Shown in pieces: positions 7,551 through 15,408 of a stretch of DNA of 64,000 nt. Origin of the DNA: Streptomyces stelliscabiei (GTDB taxonomy: Bacteria > Actinomycetota > Actinomycetes > Streptomycetales > Streptomycetaceae); NCBI RefSeq assembly GCF_014873495.1, contig NZ_JADBGF010000001.1, positions 62,001 to 126,000 of the forward strand, given 5' to 3'. Position numbers and translations under genes: made by a program. The first letter of the stretch is position 1, and every line of letters starts with the position of its first letter. A model generated the notes under the pieces. That model was not told the DNA's origin. It was given only the letters and a program-made list of their open reading frames with translations, and ran no database searches.

Positions 7551-8864
7551 CTACGCCTTGAAGACGCCCCGGTTACAGCGCAGCGCCGCCACCACGACGG
7601 CGATGATGACCGCCGTGATGACGGCTGTCCCCACGACCGAGCCGGTGGCGGCGAAGATGCCGCCGAAGCCGGCCACGCCCAGCGCCGCACCCACCGCCAG
7701 GGCCGTCTCCTGGAGGGCCGCGGCGCGCGCGACGTCCTTCGGCGGGACGCTGCCCAGCAGGTAGGCGTCGCCGGAGGCCATGGAGACGCCGACGCCGAGG
7801 CCGATCAGGAAACTGGCGGGCCACAGACCGCCGAAGGCGGCCACGATGAGGCCGACGGCGCAGGTGGCCAGGCTGACCTGGAGTATGTGCACCGCGGTGA
7901 AGCGAGCCTGGAGCTTGTGGAACGCGAACCCGCCGAGGGAGACCCACAGGGCCAGGACCGAAACCGGCACGATCGACAGGAGCGAGTCGGCCTCCGCGCT
8001 GAACAGGAAGACCGATCCCGTGTAGCTGGCGGAACTCACGACGAGCGCGAGGGAGGGCGCGCCGAGCCGGGAGAAGCTGAGCATCCGTACGTCGATAAGC
8101 GGGTCGTGCGAGCGGAGCTGCCGCGTGCAGAAGACCGCCAGGACCAGGCAGCCCGCGACCGTCGCGAGGAGGCGCCCGAACGCGGCGCCATGGCTCTGCA
8201 GACCGGCCACGAAGAGTCCGAAGCCCACGAAGGCGAGGGCGGAGGAGGCGACGTCGACCTTGGTCGACGAGGCCTGTCCCAGAGTGATGCCGCGCAGCAG
8301 CGCGGTGGCGAGCACCCCGCACACCAGGGCGACGGCGGCGGGCAGCCAGAAGAGCATCGTGTAGGCGTCCATGCCGACGAACGCCCGGCCGATCAGAGGT
8401 CCTGCACCGGCTCCGATGGCGTACGTCGTGATCCACAGGGAGTAGCCGAGAGTGCGCTCCGACGTCTCGGGCAGTCCACCGATGACCGAGGCCACGCTGG
8501 AGACGATCAGCGCGTAGCCGAAGCCTTGGACGAACCGGCTCCCCGTCCACATCGTCGCCGAGTCCAGCAGTGCGGGACTCGCCCCCGCGAGGGCGAAGAC
8601 GAAAAGGCCGGTCGCCAGCGTCACACCGGGACCCAGGCGTGCGCCCAGACGCGAGCCGAGGACGACGCAGGAGGCGAGGGCGATCGTGTACCCGTCGATG
8701 AACCACAGGCGCCATGAGTCGGTCAGGACCGGCAGGTCGTAGGCGATGGAGTTGAACAGCGTGGAGTCCACACCGCCCAGGAACATGGGGACCAGCAGCA
8801 GCAGGAAGAGGACCTTCTTCGACACGGCGGTGGACCGCGCTGGAGCAAGGACAGTTCCGGTCAT
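7551..8864 (-). CDS. MFS exporter of the ectoine-like cluster
   Basis: A 437-residue membrane protein with about 14 hydrophobic helices, as in the DHA2-type drug/H+ antiporters. The first helix carries FLGGVDSTLFNS, and the loop after helix 2 reads LGSRLGARLG. CGD-type soluble domains are absent. It is transcribed leftward, downstream of the ectD-like gene and away from the main operon. Its place at the cluster edge suggests it exports the product or gives self-resistance. Which substrate it carries is inference; canonical ectoine operons normally lack an exporter. Confidence 0.85.
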   Translation of the reverse strand: MTGTVLAPARSTAVSKKVLFLLLLVPMFLGGVDSTLFNSIAYDLPVLTDSWRLWFIDGYTIALASCVVLGSRLGARLGPGVTLATGLFVFALAGASPALLDSATMWTGSRFVQGFGYALIVSSVASVIGGLPETSERTLGYSLWITTYAIGAGAGPLIGRAFVGMDAYTMLFWLPAAVALVCGVLATALLRGITLGQASSTKVDVASSALAFVGFGLFVAGLQSHGAAFGRLLATVAGCLVLAVFCTRQLRSHDPLIDVRMLSFSRLGAPSLALVVSSASYTGSVFLFSAEADSLLSIVPVSVLALWVSLGGFAFHKLQARFTAVHILQVSLATCAVGLIVAAFGGLWPASFLIGLGVGVSMASGDAYLLGSVPPKDVARAAALQETALAVGAALGVAGFGGIFAATGSVVGTAVITAVIIAVVVAALRCNRGVFKA

Positions 8865-9202
8865 GGCAGACCTCGTCTCAGTTGGCTTTCTTCGGCGAGC
8901 GCAGCAGGAGGAGGACCCTTGCGACGACGCCCGGCAGGACTGCTAATCCGCAGTCGGTCTTCTCTCTCCGAACCCGGTGGGGCGTGCGTGCGCCGCGCGG
9001 TGGGCCGCAGGGCACTCAGGGCTGGTTCTCGAGGGCGCCATGAAGTCTCCGTATCAAAAGTGAACCACCTAAGACAGTTCTACCAGTCCGTGATTCCTAC
9101 GGCAGCCAGCCAAGCCGGTTCCACGCTCCCGCCTGGGGCGCCGCGTGAGCAGCGCGCCCGAGGCCGGCCTTGCGACGGACCGGCGGCCGCAACTCCGCGG
9201 AC

Positions 9203-9255
9203 CGGGCCCCGGCCCGTGCGGCGCCCGGAGAGGGGGCGCCACGGGCCGGGGCCCG
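9203..9255. terminator. Long GC-rich hairpin after the ectD-like gene
   Basis: CGGGCCCCGGCCCGT at 9203-9217 pairs exactly with 9241-9255, and an inner GGCGCC pair extends the stem. It lies 36 bases beyond the stop of the ectD-like gene and ends its leftward transcript. The MFS gene, whose start is ~340 bp further on, therefore probably has its own promoter in 8865-9200, a stretch in which I see no gene. Confidence 0.8.
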
Positions 9256-9290
9256 CACGGCCCCACCTGTACGGCGACGGGGCGGGTGCC

Positions 9291-10193
9291 CTACATGCCC
9301 CGCGGGTAGGGGAATTCGCGGTTGCTGAGGTACTGCGGACGCGGCGCGTGGGCAGCGTAGGGCGCCCCCAGCGCGTTCTCCACGCTGTTGTAGACGATGA
9401 AGATGTTCGAGCGCGCGAACGGCGAGAGGTTCCCGTTGGAGCCGTGCAGCAGGTTGGAGTCGAACATCACCGCGGAGCCGGCGGGACCCGTGATCTGCTC
9501 GATCCCGTGCTCCTGCGCCATGCGCGTCAGATGCTTGCGGTCCGGGGAGCCGACGCTGGGGGCGGCCACGCGGAGCGACTCCTTGTGGTAGTCCTGCGGG
9601 GTGGCCCCGACCGTGGGGACGAACGTCTTGTGGGTGCCGGGCATGACCATGAGCGGGCCGTTGAACGGGTGGTTCTCGGTGAGGGAGATCGAGACGCTGA
9701 ACGCGCGCGGCCGGGACATGCCGTCCTCGGAGTGCCAGGTCTCGAAGTCGGAGTGCCAGTGGAACGGGGCGCCGCCGAACCCCGGCTTGTAGTTGACCCG
9801 GCTCTGGTGGATGTAGACCTCGGAGTCGAGTACCTGGCGGGCGATGTTCACGAGCCGGGGCGACCGGAGCAGCTCGGCGAAGATCTCGCTGACCTTCTCG
9901 ACCTCGAAGACGGAACGGACCTCGTCGGACTCCGGTTCCAGGATGACGCGCTCACTCGCGCGCAGCGCCGGGTCAGCGCCGAGGCGCCGGAGTTCGGAGA
10001 GGTAGAGGTCCACCTCCTGCGCGAAGAGCAGGTCGTCGAGGACCAGGTAGCCGTCGGACTCGTACCGCTTGAGCTGCTCGGCGTCGAGCGGGCCCGGAGC
10101 CTCCCCCCACACCGACGGGTCCGTCCGCGGCCTGGGAACGGCCTCACCGAGGACTCGGGTCGGATACAGGTCGGGGCGCTGAGCGACAGTCAT
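9291..10193 (-). CDS. ectD: EctD-like ectoine hydroxylase (Fe(II)/2-oxoglutarate dioxygenase)
   Basis: A 300-residue phytanoyl-CoA-dioxygenase-fold protein with the ectoine-hydroxylase signature HWHSDFETWHSEDGM. The iron ligands are His147, Asp149 (HWHSD) and His250 (LLHGS), the spacing of characterised EctD proteins. The upstream block IHQSRVNYKPGFG is also conserved. It would hydroxylate ectoine or a related tetrahydropyrimidine with O2 and 2-oxoglutarate. Unusually, it is not downstream of ectC but on the opposite strand, divergent from the regulator genes and 4-12 kb from ectB/A/C. The true substrate may be a modified ectoine. Confidence 0.88.
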   Translation of the reverse strand: MTVAQRPDLYPTRVLGEAVPRPRTDPSVWGEAPGPLDAEQLKRYESDGYLVLDDLLFAQEVDLYLSELRRLGADPALRASERVILEPESDEVRSVFEVEKVSEIFAELLRSPRLVNIARQVLDSEVYIHQSRVNYKPGFGGAPFHWHSDFETWHSEDGMSRPRAFSVSISLTENHPFNGPLMVMPGTHKTFVPTVGATPQDYHKESLRVAAPSVGSPDRKHLTRMAQEHGIEQITGPAGSAVMFDSNLLHGSNGNLSPFARSNIFIVYNSVENALGAPYAAHAPRPQYLSNREFPYPRGM

Positions 10194-10525
10194 GTGCTGT
10201 TCTCCTTTTCAGGGGAGCGGCGGCTTTTTCTGCCCGTACAGGAGCGCAATTCATCGGCTCGCGGGGCGAGGTGCCGGAATTCCACGGCCTTTCTTCTCGC
10301 GGCTCATTGGTCCGTCCTCCGGCCCGTTCGATACTGCAGGCTCGCAGAGAGTGAAGAAAGGGTCTTCGAGTGTCCTGAATCGTCCTTGGCATAATCAGGA
10401 CCGCGAAGTGCACCGTCCGTCCACGGAGACGCGGACGGACGGGTGCCGTGCCTTCCAGCAGCGCGGAACCACCTGGAGCAGTTCTCTTGCTTGTCCCCGA
10501 CATGGCAACCGGCTAAGGTGGTTCC
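10194..10525. promoter_or_regulatory. Divergent promoter region of the ectD-like and CGNR genes
   Basis: A 332-bp non-coding stretch between divergently transcribed genes. It is visibly less GC-biased than the genes beside it and contains AT-rich patches near 10210-10240 and 10380-10400. It must hold start sites for both directions and is the likely target of the two cluster regulators. I could not define a clear operator. Confidence 0.5.
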
Positions 10526-11101
10526 ATGTCTGTCAAGGGATTCCCAGAGTTCCGTCTCGGCAAGGTGCTGGCGACCAGCTTTACGGCGACTCTCACCGAA
10601 CGCTGCGGTGAACCCGTCGAACGCGTTCCCGTCCCCGAGCGGCTGGTCGACTGGTTGGCGGTCAACGGGCTCAAGGTCGTTTCGTGCAGCGATTCCCAGC
10701 TGGAGCATGCTCGGCAGCTGCGTGAAGCGATCCACGAAGCCGCCACCGCCGTAGCGACGCAGGTCCCCCCTCCCGCCGCAGCCGTCCAGGTCATCAACGA
10801 CTGCAGTACGGGCGGCCAGGCCTCGGCGGTCCTTTCCCCCCGAGGCGAACAGGAGTGGTACCTGGGTTCCGCCTCCGTCGAGGACGCCCTCAGCGTGATC
10901 GCCGCCGACGCGGTCGACATCGTCTCGGGCGCGCGCGAGGGGAGGATGGCGTTGTGCGCGTCCCCGACGTGTCGGGCCGCCTTCTTCGACACCAGTCGGG
11001 GCGCCACGCGCAGATGGTGCGAGATGAACACCTGCGGAAACCGCGAGAAGAAGGCACGTTTCCTCGCCAGCAAGCGCCAGGACTCGAGCCGCGTCGGCTG
11101 A
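10526..11101 (+). CDS. CGNR zinc-finger transcriptional regulator
   Basis: A 191-residue protein of the ABATE/CGNR type. The N-terminal 130 residues form the stress-associated ABATE-like domain. The C-terminal zinc finger reads CASPTCRAAFFD, then RRWCEMNTCGNREKK, giving the C-x4-C...C-x4-C ligands and the name-giving CGNR. Such proteins are single-copy DNA-binding regulators, often beside antibiotic genes. It lies first in the rightward part of the cluster and is divergent from the ectD-like gene, so it probably controls that promoter region. Confidence 0.85.
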   Translation: MSVKGFPEFRLGKVLATSFTATLTERCGEPVERVPVPERLVDWLAVNGLKVVSCSDSQLEHARQLREAIHEAATAVATQVPPPAAAVQVINDCSTGGQASAVLSPRGEQEWYLGSASVEDALSVIAADAVDIVSGAREGRMALCASPTCRAAFFDTSRGATRRWCEMNTCGNREKKARFLASKRQDSSRVG

Positions 11102-11444
11102 AGTCGCACCGGGCGCCGTTCTACGCCGGCGCCCTCCTGCCTCCTGGCCGTCCCTACCTGTCAGGGAGGTGCCCGACCCAGTCGCACGGTGGCCGGAGCG
11201 CCCCGTGTTCGACCGTCGCAAGCCAGTAGCCGCGCCGTCGTCGCTCATCCCGACCGCGTCCAACACCAGGATCTGCCTCGTGCGTCGGAAGCGGCCCGCG
11301 CCGCAGTGCGCTGCTCGCAAGTTCGCAAATGCTGCCGCTCGACACTCGTCGGGCGCAGTAGACGACGAGGGCGGGGCGTCGTTGCCACCAGGCTCCCGCA
11401 CCTCCTCGTCCCGCCACCGCACGCAGGTGCAGAGAGGGAAGTAC

Positions 11445-12428
11445 ATGCTGGACGTTCTGAAAATCGACGCCACCGCGGAAGTGGTCTACCGCGAGATGCT
11501 GGCGCATCCGCAGGAGGGCGTGGCCGAGCTGGTGGGCCGGCTCGAACTGACCGAGCAGGACGTACGGGCAGCACTCGACACCCTCGCCGAGATGGCCCTG
11601 GTGCGGCACTCCCTCGAAGACCCCCAGACCTTTCACGTCGTGGAACCTCACCTCGCCGCGGAGATCCTGCTCGCCAAGGAGCGGGCCGACCTCGCGGCCC
11701 AGCAGCAGCGCGTGCAGGAGGTCCAGGCCGCCGCCTTACAGCTCAAGTCGGAGTTCACCCAGGAGAGTCCCAAGGACGAGGTGCACCGCCTGACCGGGGT
11801 CGACTCCGTACGCGACTACCTGGCGGCGCTTCACAGCGAAGTCCAGGACGAGCTGCTGGCCTTCGCCCCGGGCGGAGCGCAGACGGAGACCAACCTGCGC
11901 AGCTCGCGCCCGATCGCGGACGCCCTGCTCACGCGAGGGGTGCAGATGCGCACCGTGTACCTGGACAGCGTCCGTAACGATCCCCTCACCGTCGCGCACG
12001 CGGATTGGCTCGCCGAACGGGGCGGCCGCATACGCACCGCGCCGTCGCTGCCGAACCGCATGATCATCTGCGACAAGAAGATCGTCATCGTCGCCGTCGA
12101 CTCAGACGACACCTCGGCCGGGGCGGTGGTCCTCCGGACGGCTGGAGTAGTGTCGTCCCTGTACGCCCTTTTCGAGAATATTTGGCAGGCCGCCCAGCCC
12201 ATGGGAGAGAGCGCCCGGTCGAGTGACGAACAGGGCCTCAGTCCGCAACAACTGGAAGCCCTGAGGCTGTTGTCCCTCGGGCACACCGACGACTACGTTG
12301 CGGCGCGGCTGGGCGTGTCAGGCCGCACGGCACGCCGAATCGCCACGAAGCTCATGGGCCACCTCGGCGCGCGAAGCCGGTTCCAGGCCGGCCTGCACGC
12401 GGCTTCCAGGGGCCTCATCCGGCCGTGA
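11445..12428 (+). CDS. TrmB/LuxR-type pathway regulator containing a TTA codon
   Basis: A 327-residue regulator. The N-terminal winged helix resembles TrmB (VVYREMLAHPQEGVAELV), a coiled segment follows (about 75-110), then a phospholipase-D-like sensor region. The C-terminal LuxR-type helix-turn-helix reads LSPQQLEALRLLSLGHTDD, then GVSGRTARRIATKLM. The start at 11445 has GAGAGGGA upstream. Codon 98 is TTA (11736-11738), the rare Leu codon read only by the bldA tRNA in Streptomyces. This would tie cluster expression to development. It is the only in-frame TTA I found in the plus-strand genes of the cluster. Confidence 0.85.
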   Translation: MLDVLKIDATAEVVYREMLAHPQEGVAELVGRLELTEQDVRAALDTLAEMALVRHSLEDPQTFHVVEPHLAAEILLAKERADLAAQQQRVQEVQAAALQLKSEFTQESPKDEVHRLTGVDSVRDYLAALHSEVQDELLAFAPGGAQTETNLRSSRPIADALLTRGVQMRTVYLDSVRNDPLTVAHADWLAERGGRIRTAPSLPNRMIICDKKIVIVAVDSDDTSAGAVVLRTAGVVSSLYALFENIWQAAQPMGESARSSDEQGLSPQQLEALRLLSLGHTDDYVAARLGVSGRTARRIATKLMGHLGARSRFQAGLHAASRGLIRP

Positions 12429-12494
12429 CGGCCCGTACGTCGCCATCGACAAGCAGTCGAAAGGGAATGGCCATTCGGACAGGACACCCCACTC

Positions 12495-12782
12495 ATGTAC
12501 CTCGTACAGCTCACCCTTGCACCCTCGGGTGATGCCCACCCACCCGCTGAGATCAAGCAGGCGCTCCACGACGCGGCGCCGGACGTCGTCGACCACGTCA
12601 CCGTTCACACGCAGACGCGGCCCCACCTTGTCGTCAGCCTCTTCCTCCGCGCCGCCTCCCTGGACGAGGCCGAGGCGGCGGCGAAGCGGATCTGGCAGCA
12701 CGCGACCACCAGCTGCAGCCCTCTGGCCGCCTGGTCCCTGCGGCGGGCCGAAGTGCCCCTCCACCCCTACGACGTGGAGTGA
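12495..12782 (+). CDS. Small hypothetical protein downstream of the regulator
   Basis: A 95-residue protein starting MYLVQLTLAPSG. It has a predicted beta-alpha-beta pattern and no membrane segment. Its alternating hydrophobic strands (VVSLFLRAASLDEAEAAA) resemble small ferredoxin-fold or monooxygenase-like domains, but I cannot assign a family. It lies 66 bp after the regulator on the same strand and is probably co-expressed with it. Confidence 0.6.
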   Translation: MYLVQLTLAPSGDAHPPAEIKQALHDAAPDVVDHVTVHTQTRPHLVVSLFLRAASLDEAEAAAKRIWQHATTSCSPLAAWSLRRAEVPLHPYDVE

Positions 12783-13150
12783 GCCCGGCTCCTCTCGACG
12801 CCCGCGCCCGGACGTGGGACCTGCATGCACATATTTGCGTGTCCCAAACGGTCCAGCCTGGAGAATGTCGTGATGGCCGTGGCCCTTTGGCCGGATGACT
12901 AATCCGGCCGCAGTCCTGAACAGGTCAGGACCCATTTAGGCCAACCGTCCGCTCTTCCTTCGCCGCTGCGAACATCGCAGACTCATTATCGCCGGACAGC
13001 AAACCAGCGAGAGGCGAGTCATGAAAGAGCGAATGTTCATCTCCGATAGCTCACCGGCGGAGAGGGGAATTCCTTGCCTCTCACCCGAAGACGACGGCGG
13101 GTGGCAGTGACCGTATGACGACCTCGAAGAACAGTGTCCAGGGAAATTCG
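12783..13150. promoter_or_regulatory. Leader region of the main biosynthetic operon, with hairpins
   Basis: About 370 bp without a gene. A small hairpin GTCCTGA...TCAGGAC near 12913-12931 and nearby CCGGCC repeats may end the regulator transcript. The AT-richer part from about 12960 to 13060 probably holds the promoter of the biosynthetic run that starts at 13151. No clear operator was identified. Confidence 0.45.
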
Positions 13151-14401
13151 ATGGCGGATCTCGCCGAGAAGTACGGCACCCCGCTGTTCGTCTACGACGC
13201 GGACGTCCTCGCGGACACGTACCGCACGTTGCGCGGCCTGCTCCCCGCCGGCGCCGACATCTTCTACTCTCTCAAGGCGAACCCGAACATCAGCGTCTGC
13301 GCCCTGCTGAACTCGTTCGGTACGGGAGCCGAGGTCTCCTCCTACGCCGAACTGGCCACCGCCCTGCGGGCGGGAGTCGGCCCTGGCGACATTGTCTTCC
13401 TCGGCCCCGGCAAGGACGAGAGGGAGCTCACCGCGTGCGTCGAAGCCGGCATTCACGCGATTGTCTGCGAGTCACTGGACGAACTCGACCTGCTCGACTC
13501 GCTGTTGGCAGCGGCAGGACGTGACGACTTCCCGGTGCTCCTCCGGGTGAACCCGGCCTTCGGCAGCAAGGGGTCCGGGCTGGCCATGGGCGGCAAACCC
13601 CGGCAGTTCGGCATCGATGAAGCCGAACTGCGCGGTTCCAGGCACCGCCTCGCGGCCCTCCGAAACGTCCGGGTGAAGGGCGTGCACGCGTACATGGGGA
13701 CGCGGTTCCTTGACCACGAGGACGTCGTCGAGAACACCCGGCGCATCCTCGCCACCGCGGAGGACCTGGCCGGACAGCTCGGTTTCCCTCTGGAGACCGT
13801 CGACTTCGGCGGCGGACTCGGCGTCGCCTACTTCGAGAACGAGGAGGACCTGGACCTCGATGCGCTGGGCGCCGGCCTCGCGGAGGTCATCACCCCCTTC
13901 TCGGTGCGCAACCCAGACTGCCGGATGATCATGGAACTGGGCCGCTTCCTCACCGCCACGGCCGGGACGTACGTCGTCCGCGCCCGCTACGTGAAGGAGT
14001 CCATGGGAGAGAGCTTCGTGGTGGCCGACGGCGGCACGAACCACCACATGGCAGCCGTCGGCGTCGGCAGCTTCGTCAAGCGCAACTTCCCGGTCCGCCA
14101 CCTGGAGAACCGGGCCGTCGGAGCCTCGCGCCCCTACAGCGTGACCGGACCCCTGTGCACGCCCAACGACGTCGTGGCCAAGAAGGTCCGCCTGCCGGAA
14201 GTACGGCCGGGAGACCTGCTCGCGGTGGAGCGGTCCGGAGCCTACGGGCCGACCGCCTCACCCGGCCTCTTCCTGAGCCACGGCTTCCCGGCCGAGGTGC
14301 TCGTCCACGGCGGGCGCGCCCACCTCATCCGAGAGCGCGACACGACGGAGGACCTGCTGGCGAAGCAGCGCCTCGTCGATCTCCCCGCCGCGCCCGCCTG
14401 A
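13151..14401 (+). CDS. LysA/BtrK-type PLP-dependent decarboxylase
   Basis: A fold-type III PLP decarboxylase of 416 residues. The PLP lysine is Lys42 in FYSLKANPN, the phosphate-binding Gly block reads VDFGGGLGV, and the C-terminal active-site Cys336 lies in GPLCTPND. Diaminopimelate decarboxylases usually have CES at that site. The CTPND form resembles the subgroup next to carrier proteins, such as the glutamyl-ACP decarboxylase BtrK of butirosin synthesis. I choose ATG 13151 (AGGGA upstream) over ATG 13115. With the ligase and ACP downstream, it may decarboxylate an amino acid while ACP-bound; that is inference. Confidence 0.85.
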   Translation: MADLAEKYGTPLFVYDADVLADTYRTLRGLLPAGADIFYSLKANPNISVCALLNSFGTGAEVSSYAELATALRAGVGPGDIVFLGPGKDERELTACVEAGIHAIVCESLDELDLLDSLLAAAGRDDFPVLLRVNPAFGSKGSGLAMGGKPRQFGIDEAELRGSRHRLAALRNVRVKGVHAYMGTRFLDHEDVVENTRRILATAEDLAGQLGFPLETVDFGGGLGVAYFENEEDLDLDALGAGLAEVITPFSVRNPDCRMIMELGRFLTATAGTYVVRARYVKESMGESFVVADGGTNHHMAAVGVGSFVKRNFPVRHLENRAVGASRPYSVTGPLCTPNDVVAKKVRLPEVRPGDLLAVERSGAYGPTASPGLFLSHGFPAEVLVHGGRAHLIRERDTTEDLLAKQRLVDLPAAPA

Positions 14402-14448
14402 ACACGTGATCCGTATGGACACCTGACCCGAACGAGAACTTGATCCGA

Positions 14449-15408
14449 ATGAGAACCGCAGCGAAGCAAGCTGCGCGAGTCGGACTGGACGTACTCGACC
14501 GCTCCGAACTCCGCCGCCTCATCGAACGCCCCTGGTTCTTGCGCTTCAGTTTCGCCCCGGAGGAAAGAGCCCACGCCGAGACCCTCGGCGAAGATCGCCG
14601 CCTGGAATTCCTGGCCGGTCGGTTCGCCGCCAAAGAGGCCCTCCTCAAAGTCCTGGGAATCGGTTTCCTACAAGGTGTGACGCCACGGGAGATCTACGTG
14701 GAACACACCGCGCACGGCGCCCCCGTCGTCCACCTCCGCGGACGAGCCGTGCAACTGGCCCCGTCATCCGTCTCGGTCTCGGTCTCCATCACGCATAAGC
14801 AGAACGTCGTGGCCGCCGTCGCCATCAGCCTCCCCGAGGCCCTTGGTGCGACCGCCGACGACTCCACCGGCGAAGCAGCCGGAAACGGACGAACCGAACC
14901 CACTGCACCGAAGGAGCTTGACGCCGTGCCGCCGCCGAACACTCCCGTGACCGCGACCAGCAGGACCGGTACCCGCGACGAGCGAGAAGCGCAGACCACC
15001 GCCTTCCTCCGCGTACGCGTCGGCCAGGAAGAGGCTCACTACGGGGGCGATCTCGTCGACGGTGCGCGCATCTTGCGTCTGTTCGGCGACCTCGTCACCG
15101 AGATCACCGTCCGCACGGACGGCGACGAAGGACTGCTGGCCCAGTACAGCGACATCCGCTTCACCGCACCCGTGAGGCCTGGCGACTACATCGAGGCGCG
15201 CGCACGGCTGGTGCGCCGGACTCGACTGCGCCGCGTGGTCGAACTGGAGGCGCACAAGGTCATCCGCGCCAGCCCCGAAGAGGCCGACAGCGCCGGCGAG
15301 GTCCTCGACGAGCCTCAACTCGTGTGCGCTGCGACCGCCACCACCGTTGTACCCCACCGCCGGGCACACACGGCGACCGCCCGCACCTCCACGCCCGAGG
15401 AGGCCTGA
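14449..15408 (+). CDS. Fusion: holo-ACP synthase domain plus 3-aminoacyl-CoA ammonia-lyase-like hotdog domain
   Basis: A 319-residue fusion. Residues ~10-125 are an AcpS-type phosphopantetheinyl transferase: VGLDVLD with the metal Asp, FAAKEALLKVLG with the catalytic Lys-Glu, and SITHKQNVVAAV. A Pro/Thr-rich linker (130-185) leads to a hotdog domain whose EEAHYGGDLVDGARIL, then DGDEGLLAQY and APVRPGDYIEA match 3-aminobutyryl-CoA ammonia-lyase (Kal) of lysine fermentation. The first domain should load phosphopantetheine on the ACP encoded downstream. The second could add or remove ammonia on a beta-aminoacyl thioester. The pairing is unusual. The stop overlaps the ligase start (TGATG). Confidence 0.85.
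   Translation: MRTAAKQAARVGLDVLDRSELRRLIERPWFLRFSFAPEERAHAETLGEDRRLEFLAGRFAAKEALLKVLGIGFLQGVTPREIYVEHTAHGAPVVHLRGRAVQLAPSSVSVSVSITHKQNVVAAVAISLPEALGATADDSTGEAAGNGRTEPTAPKELDAVPPPNTPVTATSRTGTRDEREAQTTAFLRVRVGQEEAHYGGDLVDGARILRLFGDLVTEITVRTDGDEGLLAQYSDIRFTAPVRPGDYIEARARLVRRTRLRRVVELEAHKVIRASPEEADSAGEVLDEPQLVCAATATTVVPHRRAHTATARTSTPEEA

Noticed and set aside
7488..8717. A 409-codon plus-strand frame opposite the MFS exporter
   Set aside because: The minus frame has clear transmembrane helices, while the plus frame is an unbroken hydrophilic His/Gln/Asp/Arg-rich shadow.
13151..14401. Assignment as ordinary diaminopimelate decarboxylase (lysA)
   Set aside because: The CTPND site and the ligase/ACP context fit the carrier-linked subgroup better, and no lysine genes are near. 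It cannot be fully excluded.
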